Below, piece by piece: positions 26,210 to 34,335 of a DNA stretch of 64,000 nt. The position numbers and the translations under genes were made by a program. Positions within the stretch are counted from its first letter, which is position 1; every line of letters begins with the position of its first letter. The DNA is from Roseateles_C aquae. GTDB taxonomy: Bacteria; Pseudomonadota; Gammaproteobacteria; Burkholderiales; Burkholderiaceae_C. The DNA lies in NCBI RefSeq assembly GCF_032337115.1, contig NZ_JAVXZY010000008.1, forward strand, positions 1 through 64,000. Direction: 5' to 3'. The notes beneath the pieces were generated by a model. That model was not told the DNA's origin, did no database searches, and saw only the letters and a program-made list of their open reading frames with translations.

Positions 26210-28492
26210 ATGAACAAGCAGCAACTCTCCCTGACCCAGTTGGCCAGCGCCCTCGCCCTGGCCTTTGTCGGCGCCGCCCCGGCGCTGGCACAAACCAGCG
26301 AAGTCCAGGAGCTGGAGCGCGTCACCATCACCACCGGCCGCGGCCAGCTGCGTTCGGTGCAGGGCCTGACCAAGGCGGAATTCGAGAACGCGATCTCCGG
26401 CACCAGCCCGCTGGCCACGGTGTCGCGCCTGCCTGGTGTGAACTTCCAATCGGCCGATGCGCTGGGCAATTACGAGTGGTCCACCCGCTTCACCGTGCGC
26501 GCCTTCTCGCAGAACCAGTTGGGCTTCACGCTGGACGATGTGCCGCTGGGCGATATGTCCTACGGCAATCTGAATGGCCTGCACATCAGCCGTGCGATCT
26601 CCAGCGAGAACGTGGCCCGTGCCACGCTGTCGCAGGGTGCCGGCTCGCTGGACACCGCCTCGTCCAGCAATCTGGGCGGCACCCTGCAGTTCTACTCGGC
26701 CCGCGCCAGCGACAAGTTTGGCGTGCAGGCCGCACAGACTGTGGGTAGCGACTCGAACCGCCGCAGCTATGTGCGCATCGACAGCGGCACCACCGGCATC
26801 GGCCAGTTCTACGCCAGCTATACCCACCAGAACGCCGAGAAGTGGAAGGGCCATGGCGAGCAGCGCCAGCAGCAGCTGAACCTGAAGTACGAGAACCAGT
26901 TCGGCGCCAAGGGCGAGCACAGCGTCAGCGCCTTCGTCAACACGTCCAAGCGCCGTGAGATCGACTATCAGGACATGTCGCTGGCGATGATCGATCGCCT
27001 GGGCTACCACTGGGACAACTTCTATCCCGACTTCAGCGCCGCCATCACCGCCTCGAACAACTACTGCGGCAATGTCGCCGGTAAGCCCTACACCGCTCAG
27101 TGCGACGACGCCTACTACGCCGGCTCCGGCCTGCGCGACGACACGCTGGCGGGCGTGACGGTCAACACCCAGCTCACCGAGCAGCTGCGCCTGAAGCTGA
27201 CCGGCTATCGCCACAACAACGACGGCCGCGGCCTCTGGTACACGCCTTATGTGTCGTCGCCGGACGCCAACCCGGCCTCGCCGAACAAGACGCCCATCTC
27301 GCTGCGCACCACCGAGTACGCGATCAAGCGCAATGGTCTGGTCGCCACGCTGGATCTCGAACTCGGCATGCACCAGTTCAAGTTCGGCTACTGGCATGAG
27401 GGCAACGACTTCGACCAGGCGCGCCGCTTCTACGCGACGACGCCGACCGCCGTGCCCAGCCCCTACGACTTCCCCAGCAACCCCTTCTTCACCCAGTGGC
27501 AGTACGGCTTTACCACCAAGACCGACCAGTTCTCGGTGGCCGACGCGATCACGCTGTCCAAGCAGCTGACCCTGGGCCTGGGCTTCAAGTCGCTGCGCGT
27601 CAATATCGACGGCAATCTGCTGGTCGACGCCGACAAGAACAAGCCCAGCGGCAGCATCAGCGCCAACAAGGGCTTCCTGCCCCAGGTCGGCCTGAACTAT
27701 CAGCTGTCAGCCAGCGATGAGCTGTTCGCCAGCGTGTCGCGCAATATGCGCGCCTACCAGGGCGCGGCCACCGGCACGACGCCGTTTGCCACCACGGCTG
27801 CCGGCTTTGCCGCCATCAAGAGCAGCCTGCGCCCCGAGACCTCGGACAACTTCGAAGCCGGCTGGCGCACCCAGGGCAAGCTGTACGAGGGCGCGCTGAC
27901 GGCCTATGTCGTCAACTTCAAGGACCGTCTGCTGGGCGTGCAAGTGGGCTCGGGCATCCAGGGCAACCCGACGGTGCTGTCCAACGTCGGCGGCGTGCGC
28001 ACGCTGGGCCTGGAAGGCGCGCTGTCCTTCCGCCTGGCGCCTGGCTTCAGCTGGTACAACAGCCTGAGCCTGACGAACTCGACCTACCGCAACGATGTGG
28101 TCAGCAACGGTGTGGCTGTCGCCACCTCGGGCAAGCATGTGACCGATGCGCCGAACACCATGCTGAAGTCCATCTTCAGCTATGACCAGGGCAGCCTGTT
28201 CGGCTCGGCCGGCATGGACTTCATGTCCAAGCGCTACTACACCTATCTGAACGACGGCAGCGTGCCCTCGCGCACCCTGTTCAATGTCAGCGGTGGCTGG
28301 CGCCTGAAGAACATCGGCGGCTTCCTGTCTGAAGGCAGCCTGCAGGCCGGCGTGACCAATCTGTTCGACAAGAAGTACATCTCGACGATCGGCAGCAACG
28401 GCTTTGTGAACAGCGACCCCAAGGGCAATGAGCAGACCCTGCTGACCGGCGCGCCGCGTCAGTTCTTCATCACCTTCTCGGCCAAGCTCTGA
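26210..28492 (+). CDS. TonB-dependent outer-membrane receptor
   Basis: A 760-residue receptor with signal peptide (LALAFVGAAPALAQ), a TonB-box/plug region (VQELERVTITTGRGQLRSVQ; plug ends near VARATLSQGAGSLDTASSSN) and a beta-barrel ending in FFITFSAKL. The plug begins with a TonB box-like ERVTIT. The substrate is not shown by sequence. Its position directly before a PhoD-like phosphatase and an ABC importer suggests import of a phosphorus-containing organic compound across the outer membrane. A strong hairpin at 28515-28543 separates it from the next gene. Confidence 0.92.
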   Translation: MNKQQLSLTQLASALALAFVGAAPALAQTSEVQELERVTITTGRGQLRSVQGLTKAEFENAISGTSPLATVSRLPGVNFQSADALGNYEWSTRFTVRAFSQNQLGFTLDDVPLGDMSYGNLNGLHISRAISSENVARATLSQGAGSLDTASSSNLGGTLQFYSARASDKFGVQAAQTVGSDSNRRSYVRIDSGTTGIGQFYASYTHQNAEKWKGHGEQRQQQLNLKYENQFGAKGEHSVSAFVNTSKRREIDYQDMSLAMIDRLGYHWDNFYPDFSAAITASNNYCGNVAGKPYTAQCDDAYYAGSGLRDDTLAGVTVNTQLTEQLRLKLTGYRHNNDGRGLWYTPYVSSPDANPASPNKTPISLRTTEYAIKRNGLVATLDLELGMHQFKFGYWHEGNDFDQARRFYATTPTAVPSPYDFPSNPFFTQWQYGFTTKTDQFSVADAITLSKQLTLGLGFKSLRVNIDGNLLVDADKNKPSGSISANKGFLPQVGLNYQLSASDELFASVSRNMRAYQGAATGTTPFATTAAGFAAIKSSLRPETSDNFEAGWRTQGKLYEGALTAYVVNFKDRLLGVQVGSGIQGNPTVLSNVGGVRTLGLEGALSFRLAPGFSWYNSLSLTNSTYRNDVVSNGVAVATSGKHVTDAPNTMLKSIFSYDQGSLFGSAGMDFMSKRYYTYLNDGSVPSRTLFNVSGGWRLKNIGGFLSEGSLQAGVTNLFDKKYISTIGSNGFVNSDPKGNEQTLLTGAPRQFFITFSAKL

Positions 28493-28514
28493 AGCGATCG
28501 GCTTGAATGAAACC

Positions 28515-28543
28515 GGCCACGGGGCGCCAGGCGCTCCGTGGCC
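28515..28543 (+). terminator. Strong hairpin after the TonB receptor gene
   Basis: GGCCACGG pairs with CCGTGGCC and encloses GCGCC/GGCGC, nearly unbroken. Only a weak T-run follows (TTGTACGTTT). It may partly terminate or protect the receptor transcript. An in-frame GTG at 28538 lies in this stem, which argues for ATG 28565 as the next gene start. Confidence 0.55.
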
Positions 28544-28564
28544 TTGTACGTTTCGAGTTGCTTG

Positions 28565-29746
28565 ATGACTGCTATACCCAAGAACAACACGCGCCGCCAG
28601 CTGATGGCCTCAGGCCTGGCCTCCAGCCTGGCGCCAAGCGTGGCCCTGACGGCCGCCGGCTTCGCCGGCCCGGCCCGGGCAGCATCGCGCCAGCCGGGGC
28701 TGGTCGAGCCGAGTGCGCCGCGGCTGCGCATCGCTTTCGGCTCCTGCGCCCGGCAAGACAAACCGCAACCGATCTGGCAGGCGATCGCCGCCAAGAAGCC
28801 GGATCTCTTCCTCTTCCTCGGCGACAACTTCTACGCCGATGCCCGCGATGAGGCCACGCTGCGCCAGCGCTATGCCGAATTCCGCGCGGTCAAGCCCTTG
28901 CAGGACTTCCGTCGCGCCACGCCCCATCTGGCCATCTGGGATGACCACGACTTTGGCGACGACGATGTCGGTGCCGATTACGCGCTGCGCCGCCTCTCGC
29001 AACAGCTGTTCTGCGATGAATGGGCCGAACCGGCCGATTCGCCACGGCGCAGCCGCAGCGGCATCTACGAGAGCTATCGCTTCAAGTGCGCGGGCAAGAC
29101 GGTGCAGCTGATCATGCTGGACCTGCGCTTCAATCGCAGCCCCCTGGTCGCCGACCCGGCGCTGCAGGAGAGCTACCACGCGATGGTGCAGCGTGCCCAG
29201 CGCAGCGGCAAGCCGATGAAGGGCTGGTATGTGCCCAACCCCGATCCGGCCGCCACCTTGCTCGGCGCCGAGCAATGGGCCTGGCTGGAGCAGCAGCTGC
29301 GCGAGCCGGCCGATGTGCGCCTGATCGGCTCCAGCGTGCAGTTCGCCGCCGAAGGCAGCGGTTGGGAGGGCTGGACCAATTTCCCGCTGGAACGCCAGCG
29401 CCTGCTGCGGCTGATTGCCGACACGCGGGCCGAGGGCGTGGTCTTTCTCAGCGGCGATATGCATTACGCTGAACTGTCCAGCTGGGAGCAGGGCGCGGCC
29501 TACCCGCTGTGGGACATCACCTCCAGCGGGCTCACCGAGGTCTGGGAGATTCCCACACCGAACAGCCAACGCCGCAGCGCCGTGCTGGCCGAGCGCAATT
29601 TTGGCCTGGTCGATATCGAGCTCGGTGGCAGCGAATCGCAGCTGCGGCTGAGCATTTGCGATGTTGAAGGCCGCCAGCGCCTGAGCCAGACGCTGGCGCT
29701 GAGTGCCCTGAAATTCCCCGCCGAGCAGGCGGCCAAGAAAGGTTGA
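28565..29746 (+). CDS. PhoD-family alkaline phosphatase/phosphodiesterase, Tat-exported
   Basis: A 393-residue metallophosphatase. The N-terminus NNTRRQLMASGLASSL is a twin-arginine signal, as expected for PhoD enzymes that are folded with metals in the cytoplasm. The catalytic core shows FGSCARQD, LFLGDNFYADARD, AIWDDHDFGDDDVGADY, and late FLSGDMHYAELS, i.e. the metal ligands of the calcineurin-like fold. PhoD enzymes release phosphate from mono- or diesters in the periplasm. ATG 28565 is preferred over an upstream GTG. The binding-protein gene begins 4 bases after its stop, so they are one operon. Confidence 0.9.
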   Translation: MTAIPKNNTRRQLMASGLASSLAPSVALTAAGFAGPARAASRQPGLVEPSAPRLRIAFGSCARQDKPQPIWQAIAAKKPDLFLFLGDNFYADARDEATLRQRYAEFRAVKPLQDFRRATPHLAIWDDHDFGDDDVGADYALRRLSQQLFCDEWAEPADSPRRSRSGIYESYRFKCAGKTVQLIMLDLRFNRSPLVADPALQESYHAMVQRAQRSGKPMKGWYVPNPDPAATLLGAEQWAWLEQQLREPADVRLIGSSVQFAAEGSGWEGWTNFPLERQRLLRLIADTRAEGVVFLSGDMHYAELSSWEQGAAYPLWDITSSGLTEVWEIPTPNSQRRSAVLAERNFGLVDIELGGSESQLRLSICDVEGRQRLSQTLALSALKFPAEQAAKKG

Positions 29747-29750
29747 TTTG

Positions 29751-30818
29751 ATGATTGCTTGCACACGACGACTGTTGCTGCTGGCCGCCCTGGGCCTGAC
29801 CCCGTTGCTGACCCCGCAGTTGGCATCGGCGCAGACCCTGGCCGAGCTGGAGCGCGGCGCCCGCGCCGAGGGCAAGCTGGCCACCGTGGGCATGCCCGAC
29901 GACTGGGCCAACTGGCGCGGCCAGTGGGCCGATCTGAAGCGGCTCTACGGCCTGGCCCATGTCGATACCGATATGAGCAGCGCCGAGGAAATCGCCAAGA
30001 TCGAAGCCGAACGCAGCAATGCGACGGTGGATCTCGGCGATGTCGGCTTTGAGTTCGGTGCCATTGCCAAGTCGCGTGGCATCACGCGGGCCTACAAGCC
30101 CTCGACCTGGGCGCAGATCCCCGACTGGGCCAAGGACGCCGAGGGCCATTGGGCGCTGGCCTACACCGGCACGATTGCGTTTGCCGTCAACACCAAGCGG
30201 GTGGCCAGCGTGCCGCGCAGCTGGAAGGCCTTGTTTGCCGGCAACTACCGGGTGCTGATCGGCGAGGTCGGCCGCGCCTCGCAGGCCAACGCGGCGGTGC
30301 TGGCCGCTGCCATCGCCCTGGGTGGTGACGAAACCCGGCTGCAGCCGGCGCTGGCGGCCTTTGCGCAGCTGGCCAAGCAGCGCCGGCTGATCACCACCAA
30401 TCCGGCGCCGGCGCTGATGGAGCGCGGCGAGGCCGATGTGTTCCTGCTCTGGGATTTCAATGGCTTGAGCTACCGCGACAAGCTGCCCAATGCGGCCGAT
30501 TACGAGGTGCTGATCCCCTCCGATGGCTCGATCACCAGCGGCTACACCACCATCATCAACAAGAACGCGCCGCATCCGAATGCCGCGATGCTGGCCCGCG
30601 AATACCTGTTCAGTGACGCGGGCCAGATCAATCTGGCGCGCGGCAACGCCCGGCCGATTCGCGTGGACCAGATCAAGCTGCCCGAGGAGCTGAAGAAGAA
30701 GCTGGTCGACAGCAGCCAGTACCAGGCGGCCCGCGCGCTGCGCCCGGCGCTGTGGACCGAGGAAGTGAAGAAGCTGCCGCGGGCCTGGCAGCGTGAGGTG
30801 GTGGGAGCCGCGCAATGA
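29751..30818 (+). CDS. ABC transporter periplasmic substrate-binding protein
   Basis: A 355-residue type 1 solute-binding protein with signal peptide (RRLLLLAALGLTPLLTPQLA). The iron/polyamine/aminoethylphosphonate-type fold is suggested by GKLATVGMPDDWANW, DWAKDAEGHWALAYTGTIAF, PRSWKALFAGNYRVLI, and the AREYLFSDAGQINLARGNAR end. ATG 29751 is used; a TTG directly before is also open. Overlaps the next gene by ATGA. With two permeases and an ATPase behind it, it forms a complete importer; the phosphatases nearby suggest a phosphorylated ligand. Confidence 0.88.
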   Translation: MIACTRRLLLLAALGLTPLLTPQLASAQTLAELERGARAEGKLATVGMPDDWANWRGQWADLKRLYGLAHVDTDMSSAEEIAKIEAERSNATVDLGDVGFEFGAIAKSRGITRAYKPSTWAQIPDWAKDAEGHWALAYTGTIAFAVNTKRVASVPRSWKALFAGNYRVLIGEVGRASQANAAVLAAAIALGGDETRLQPALAAFAQLAKQRRLITTNPAPALMERGEADVFLLWDFNGLSYRDKLPNAADYEVLIPSDGSITSGYTTIINKNAPHPNAAMLAREYLFSDAGQINLARGNARPIRVDQIKLPEELKKKLVDSSQYQAARALRPALWTEEVKKLPRAWQREVVGAAQ

Positions 30819-31624
30819 GCGGGGCAGCGGCAGCGCAGCCTGCCGAGCGCAAGCTCGTCGTCGTGCTGGTGGATGGCCTGCGCGCCGACACCGCACGCGA
30901 CTACATGGGCTATCTGCAGGCGCAGCGCGAGGCCGGCCGGGCGCAATGGCGCACGCTGAGCTGCGAGCTGCCCAGCCTGTCGCGGCCGCTCTATGCCACG
31001 GTGATCAACGGCCGCACGCCGCTGGAGCATGGCATCGTCAGCAATATGCAGCCGGGCCTGCGCTGCGGCACGTCGATCTTCGACGCGCTGGCCGCCGCCG
31101 GCCGCAGCAGCTGCATCGCTGCCTACCACTGGTTCTACGAGCTGCTGGCCGGCGAGGTGTTCGATCCGCTGCGCCATCGCCACGCCGCGCTGCCCGCCTT
31201 GAACGTGCCTGGCGCCGCCTGGTATTACGAAGACGAATACCCGGACTCGCACCTGCTCGCCGATGCCGAGGCCTTGCGCCAGCAGCATGCGCCCAATCTG
31301 CTCTTCGTCCACCCGATGGGCCTGGACCATGCCGGCCATGTGCACGGCGGCGAATCCAGTGCCTATGCGATGGCCGCACGCAAGCTGGACATGCTGCTGG
31401 CGCTGGTGATTCCGCGCTGGCAGGCGGCCGGCTACGACCTGCTGCTGACCAGCGACCACGGCATGAACGCCGACCATATGCATGGCGGCAGCCTGGCCGT
31501 CGAGCGCGAGGTGCCGCTGGTCTGGCTGCCCTGCGTGCCGGCAGCGCCAGAGGCCGTGCTGCCGGCCAGCCAGCTGGGCCTGCGTGACTTTGCGCTGACG
31601 CAGCTGCTGGGCGCGCCGGCATGA
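30815..31624 (+). CDS. Cytoplasmic phosphodiesterase of the alkaline phosphatase superfamily
   Basis: A 269-residue type I phosphodiesterase/nucleotide pyrophosphatase-like hydrolase without a signal peptide. Metal ligands appear in VVVLVDGLRADTA (about 17-27), the HPMGLDHAGHVHGG block (about 165) and TSDHGMNADHMHGG (about 209); the nucleophile is probably the Thr in YATVINGRTPLEHG, or a Ser in ELPSLSRP. It lies inside the ABC operon between binding protein and permease, overlapping both genes by ATGA, which suggests that it cleaves the imported compound in the cytoplasm. Phosphonoacetate hydrolase is of the same superfamily and is an alternative. Confidence 0.85.
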   Translation: MSGAAAAQPAERKLVVVLVDGLRADTARDYMGYLQAQREAGRAQWRTLSCELPSLSRPLYATVINGRTPLEHGIVSNMQPGLRCGTSIFDALAAAGRSSCIAAYHWFYELLAGEVFDPLRHRHAALPALNVPGAAWYYEDEYPDSHLLADAEALRQQHAPNLLFVHPMGLDHAGHVHGGESSAYAMAARKLDMLLALVIPRWQAAGYDLLLTSDHGMNADHMHGGSLAVEREVPLVWLPCVPAAPEAVLPASQLGLRDFALTQLLGAPA

Positions 31625-32454
31625 CGCTCAACCCGCGCCATGCCCGCTGGGCTGCGCTGCCCTTGCTGCTGCTGGTGGCACTGGCCGTGCTGCTGCCCTT
31701 TGCCTGGCGCAGTGCCGATCTGTTGCGCCAGTGCCTGCAGGGCAGTGCCTGCGCCACGCAGGAGTTGCTGGCCGACGACTACTACCTGATGGCCCTGTGG
31801 AACACCGTCTGGATCTCGGCGCTGTCCACCGCGCTGGCGCTGATATTGGGGCTGGGCGCGGCCATCGCCGTGGCCGAGCTGCCGCGCTGGCGCGGCCCGG
31901 CGACCATGCTGGCCAGCCTGGCGGCCAACTTTGCCGGTGTGCCGCTGGCCCTGGCCCTAACGCTGCTGTTTGGCGCCCAGGGCGTGGTGACGCTGCTGGT
32001 CGGCGCCGATGGGCTGCCCTTTGATCTCTACCGCAATTCCGGCCTGCTTTTGGCCTATCTGTGCTTCCAGCTGCCGCTGGCCTGTTTGCTGCTGCTGTCG
32101 CCGGTGCAGGCCTTGGTGAGCGGTGGCAGCGGCCTGCAGGAAGCGGCGGCCACGCTGGGTGCGGGCCCCCGGCTGTTCTGGCGCCGGGTCGGCCTGCCGG
32201 TGCTGGCGCCGGCGCTGCTGGAGGTGGGCAGCCTGCTGTTCGCCAACGCGGCGGCCGCCTACGCGACGCCGTTTGCGCTATCCGGCACGGCGGCCAATGT
32301 GCTGGCGGTGCGGGTGGCGGCGCTGGTCAGCGGCGACATCTTTGCCCAGCCCGAGCTGTCCTCGCTGCTGGCGCTCCTGATGTTTTTGATGCTGGTGCTG
32401 GTGATCGCCGGCAGCCGCTGGCTGGCGGCGCGCTGGCGCCGGACGCAGGGCTGA
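31621..32454 (+). CDS. ABC transporter permease (first)
   Basis: A 277-residue inner-membrane permease with six or so hydrophobic segments and the cytoplasmic EAA loop (GLQEAAATLGAGPRLFWRRVGLPVLAPAL, in two overlapping parts around residue 180). Family and partner order match spermidine/iron/aminoethylphosphonate importers. ATGA overlap with the phosphodiesterase gene. Confidence 0.9.
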   Translation: MTLNPRHARWAALPLLLLVALAVLLPFAWRSADLLRQCLQGSACATQELLADDYYLMALWNTVWISALSTALALILGLGAAIAVAELPRWRGPATMLASLAANFAGVPLALALTLLFGAQGVVTLLVGADGLPFDLYRNSGLLLAYLCFQLPLACLLLLSPVQALVSGGSGLQEAAATLGAGPRLFWRRVGLPVLAPALLEVGSLLFANAAAAYATPFALSGTAANVLAVRVAALVSGDIFAQPELSSLLALLMFLMLVLVIAGSRWLAARWRRTQG

Positions 32455-32464
32455 GGGGCGGCGG

Positions 32465-33265
32465 ATGAAGTCACTCATGAAGCCTTCACGCCTTGCGCTG
32501 CTGCTGCTCCTGCTGCTGGCCTGCCTGCCGCCGTTGGCGGTGCTGCTCTATGGCTTCAGCGAGCGCTGGGATCGCAGCCTGCTGCCCGAGGGCGCCACGC
32601 TGCACTGGCTGCTGGAACTGCTCGGCGATGCGCGCAGCCAGGCCGCGGTGATCAACACGCTCGCCCTGTCGCTGGCCAGCGCCTTGCTGGCGCTGCTGCT
32701 CGGCACGCCGGCCAGCCTGCTGGCGCGGCTGGCTGCGCCGCGGCTGCTGGCCCTGCTCGATGCGCTGGCGCTGCTGCCCTATGCGATTCCGCCGGTGGTG
32801 ATTGCCATCGGCGCGTTGGAGCTATTCGTGGGCCGCTGGGGCGCCTGGCTGGATGTGCGCTGGGTCTATATCGGCGTCGTCACGCCGCTGCTGTTTCCGC
32901 TGGTGCACAAGGCCATCGGCGCGGCCTTTGAGCAGCTCGATGCGCCGGCGCTGCTGGAAGCTGGCCGGACGCTGGGCGCCAGCGATGGCCGCACGCTGCG
33001 CCTGGTGCTGCTGCCGCTCTTGCTGCCCACCTTGATCAGCGCGCTGCTGCTGTGCTGGGTGACGGCGGCGATGGAATTCGCGATTGCCAATCTGCTGCTG
33101 GGCGGCACGGTGGAGCTGCTGCAGCCGTTGATGAACAGCATGCGCAATGTCAACGGACACCAGTCCGCCGCACTGATCGTGCTGAGTTTTGCCGTTGTCG
33201 CCCTGCTGGGCGGGGCGCTGCAGGGAGTGATGGGATGGAAGAGCAAGAAGCCGGCGTCGCGTTGA
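32465..33265 (+). CDS. ABC transporter permease (second)
   Basis: A 266-residue permease starting 10 bases behind the first. Hydrophobic segments start at about residue 10 (LALLLLLLLACLPPLAVLL); the EAA loop is LLEAGRTLGASDGRTLRLVL followed by LPLLLPTLIS near residue 165-190. Together with the first permease it forms the membrane channel. Its last 31 bases overlap the ATPase gene. Confidence 0.9.
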   Translation: MKSLMKPSRLALLLLLLLACLPPLAVLLYGFSERWDRSLLPEGATLHWLLELLGDARSQAAVINTLALSLASALLALLLGTPASLLARLAAPRLLALLDALALLPYAIPPVVIAIGALELFVGRWGAWLDVRWVYIGVVTPLLFPLVHKAIGAAFEQLDAPALLEAGRTLGASDGRTLRLVLLPLLLPTLISALLLCWVTAAMEFAIANLLLGGTVELLQPLMNSMRNVNGHQSAALIVLSFAVVALLGGALQGVMGWKSKKPASR

Positions 33266-34272
33266 GCGTCAGCGGCGCACAGCTGCGCCTGGGCGACAAG
33301 CACAGCGGCCGCCAGGTGCTGAAGGGCGTCGACCTGCAGATCCGCAAGGGCGAGCTGCTCGCCCTGCTGGGCGGTTCGGGCTGCGGCAAGACCACCTTGC
33401 TGCGCGTGATCGCCGGCCTGGCGGGCCTGGACCAGGGCGTGGTCTGCATCAGCGGGCGCGATGTGACGCGGCTGACGCCGCAGCAGCGCGGCGTGGGCGT
33501 GGTGTTCCAGCATTACGCGCTGTTCCCGAATCTCTCCGTGCGCGAGAACATCAAGTTCGGCGTGCTGGCCGAGGGCCACAGCCAGGCCGAAGCCGAGGCG
33601 CGGGCGGCCGAGCTGCTGGAGCTGGTCGAGCTGCAGGCCCATGCGCAGAAGCTGCCCGGCCAGCTCTCCGGCGGCCAGCGCCAGCGTGTGGCTCTGGCCC
33701 GGGCCTTGGCCCGCAAGCCCTCGCTGCTGCTGATGGACGAGCCTTTTTCGGCGCTCGATGAATCCTTCCGCGTGCCGCTGCGCCGTTCGTTCCGGCGCCT
33801 GCAGCAGTCGCTGGGCCAGACCTGCCTGGTGGTCACCCACGACCGCGAGGAGGCCTTCGAGCTGGCCGATCAGGTGGCCGTGATGTTCGATGGCCGCATC
33901 GAGCAATGCAGTGCGCCGCTGACGCTGTGGCAGCGCCCGGCGACACGGCGCGTGGCCGACTTCCTCGGTGCCTTCAACCAGTTTGATGCCCGCCAGCTGG
34001 CGGAGCCGCTGCGCCGCGATGGCGGCAGCTGGATCGCACCCATCGCTGCGCTGCGCCCGCAAGACCTGGCCCCCGGCAGTGGCGAGCATTGTGTGTTGCG
34101 CGCCCAGGTCGAGGCCTGCTATATCGGCCAGCAGCGCATCAGCGTCCAGCTGCGCGGCGAGGGTGGTGAGAGCCTGCAGCTGTGGCGCGAGCATCACGAG
34201 CCGCTGCCGGCCGTGGGCGACTGGCTGCAGCTGGGCCTGCCGCTGGCCGCGATGCAGTATCTGGCCGACTGA
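33235..34272 (+). CDS. ABC transporter ATP-binding protein (PotA/FbpC-like)
   Basis: A 345-residue ATPase: Walker A GGSGCGKTT (about 49), Q-loop VVFQHYALFPNLSVREN, signature LSGGQRQRVALARALA, Walker B LLLMDEPFSALDE and H-loop VVTHDREEA. After about residue 240 there is a TOBE-like C-terminal domain (IAALRPQDLAPGSGEHCVLR). The ATG at 33235 lies within the preceding permease gene, so translation is coupled. It ends at a strong bidirectional terminator shared with the opposing alkaline phosphatase operon. Confidence 0.93.
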   Translation: MEEQEAGVALSVSGAQLRLGDKHSGRQVLKGVDLQIRKGELLALLGGSGCGKTTLLRVIAGLAGLDQGVVCISGRDVTRLTPQQRGVGVVFQHYALFPNLSVRENIKFGVLAEGHSQAEAEARAAELLELVELQAHAQKLPGQLSGGQRQRVALARALARKPSLLLMDEPFSALDESFRVPLRRSFRRLQQSLGQTCLVVTHDREEAFELADQVAVMFDGRIEQCSAPLTLWQRPATRRVADFLGAFNQFDARQLAEPLRRDGGSWIAPIAALRPQDLAPGSGEHCVLRAQVEACYIGQQRISVQLRGEGGESLQLWREHHEPLPAVGDWLQLGLPLAAMQYLAD

Positions 34273-34291
34273 GTTCAAGGCCTTGAAAGAC

Positions 34292-34317
34292 AAAGGGCAG
34301 ACCGCGGTCTGCCCTTT
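34292..34317. terminator. Bidirectional rho-independent terminator
   Basis: A perfect 26-bp palindrome (13-bp arms, AAAGGGCAGACCG and its complement), with T-runs on both sides (TTTTT after it on the plus strand, and TTT on the minus strand). It separates the ABC importer operon from the convergent phosphatase operon. Confidence 0.9.
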
Positions 34318-34335
34318 TTGCTGGGAGGTTACGAC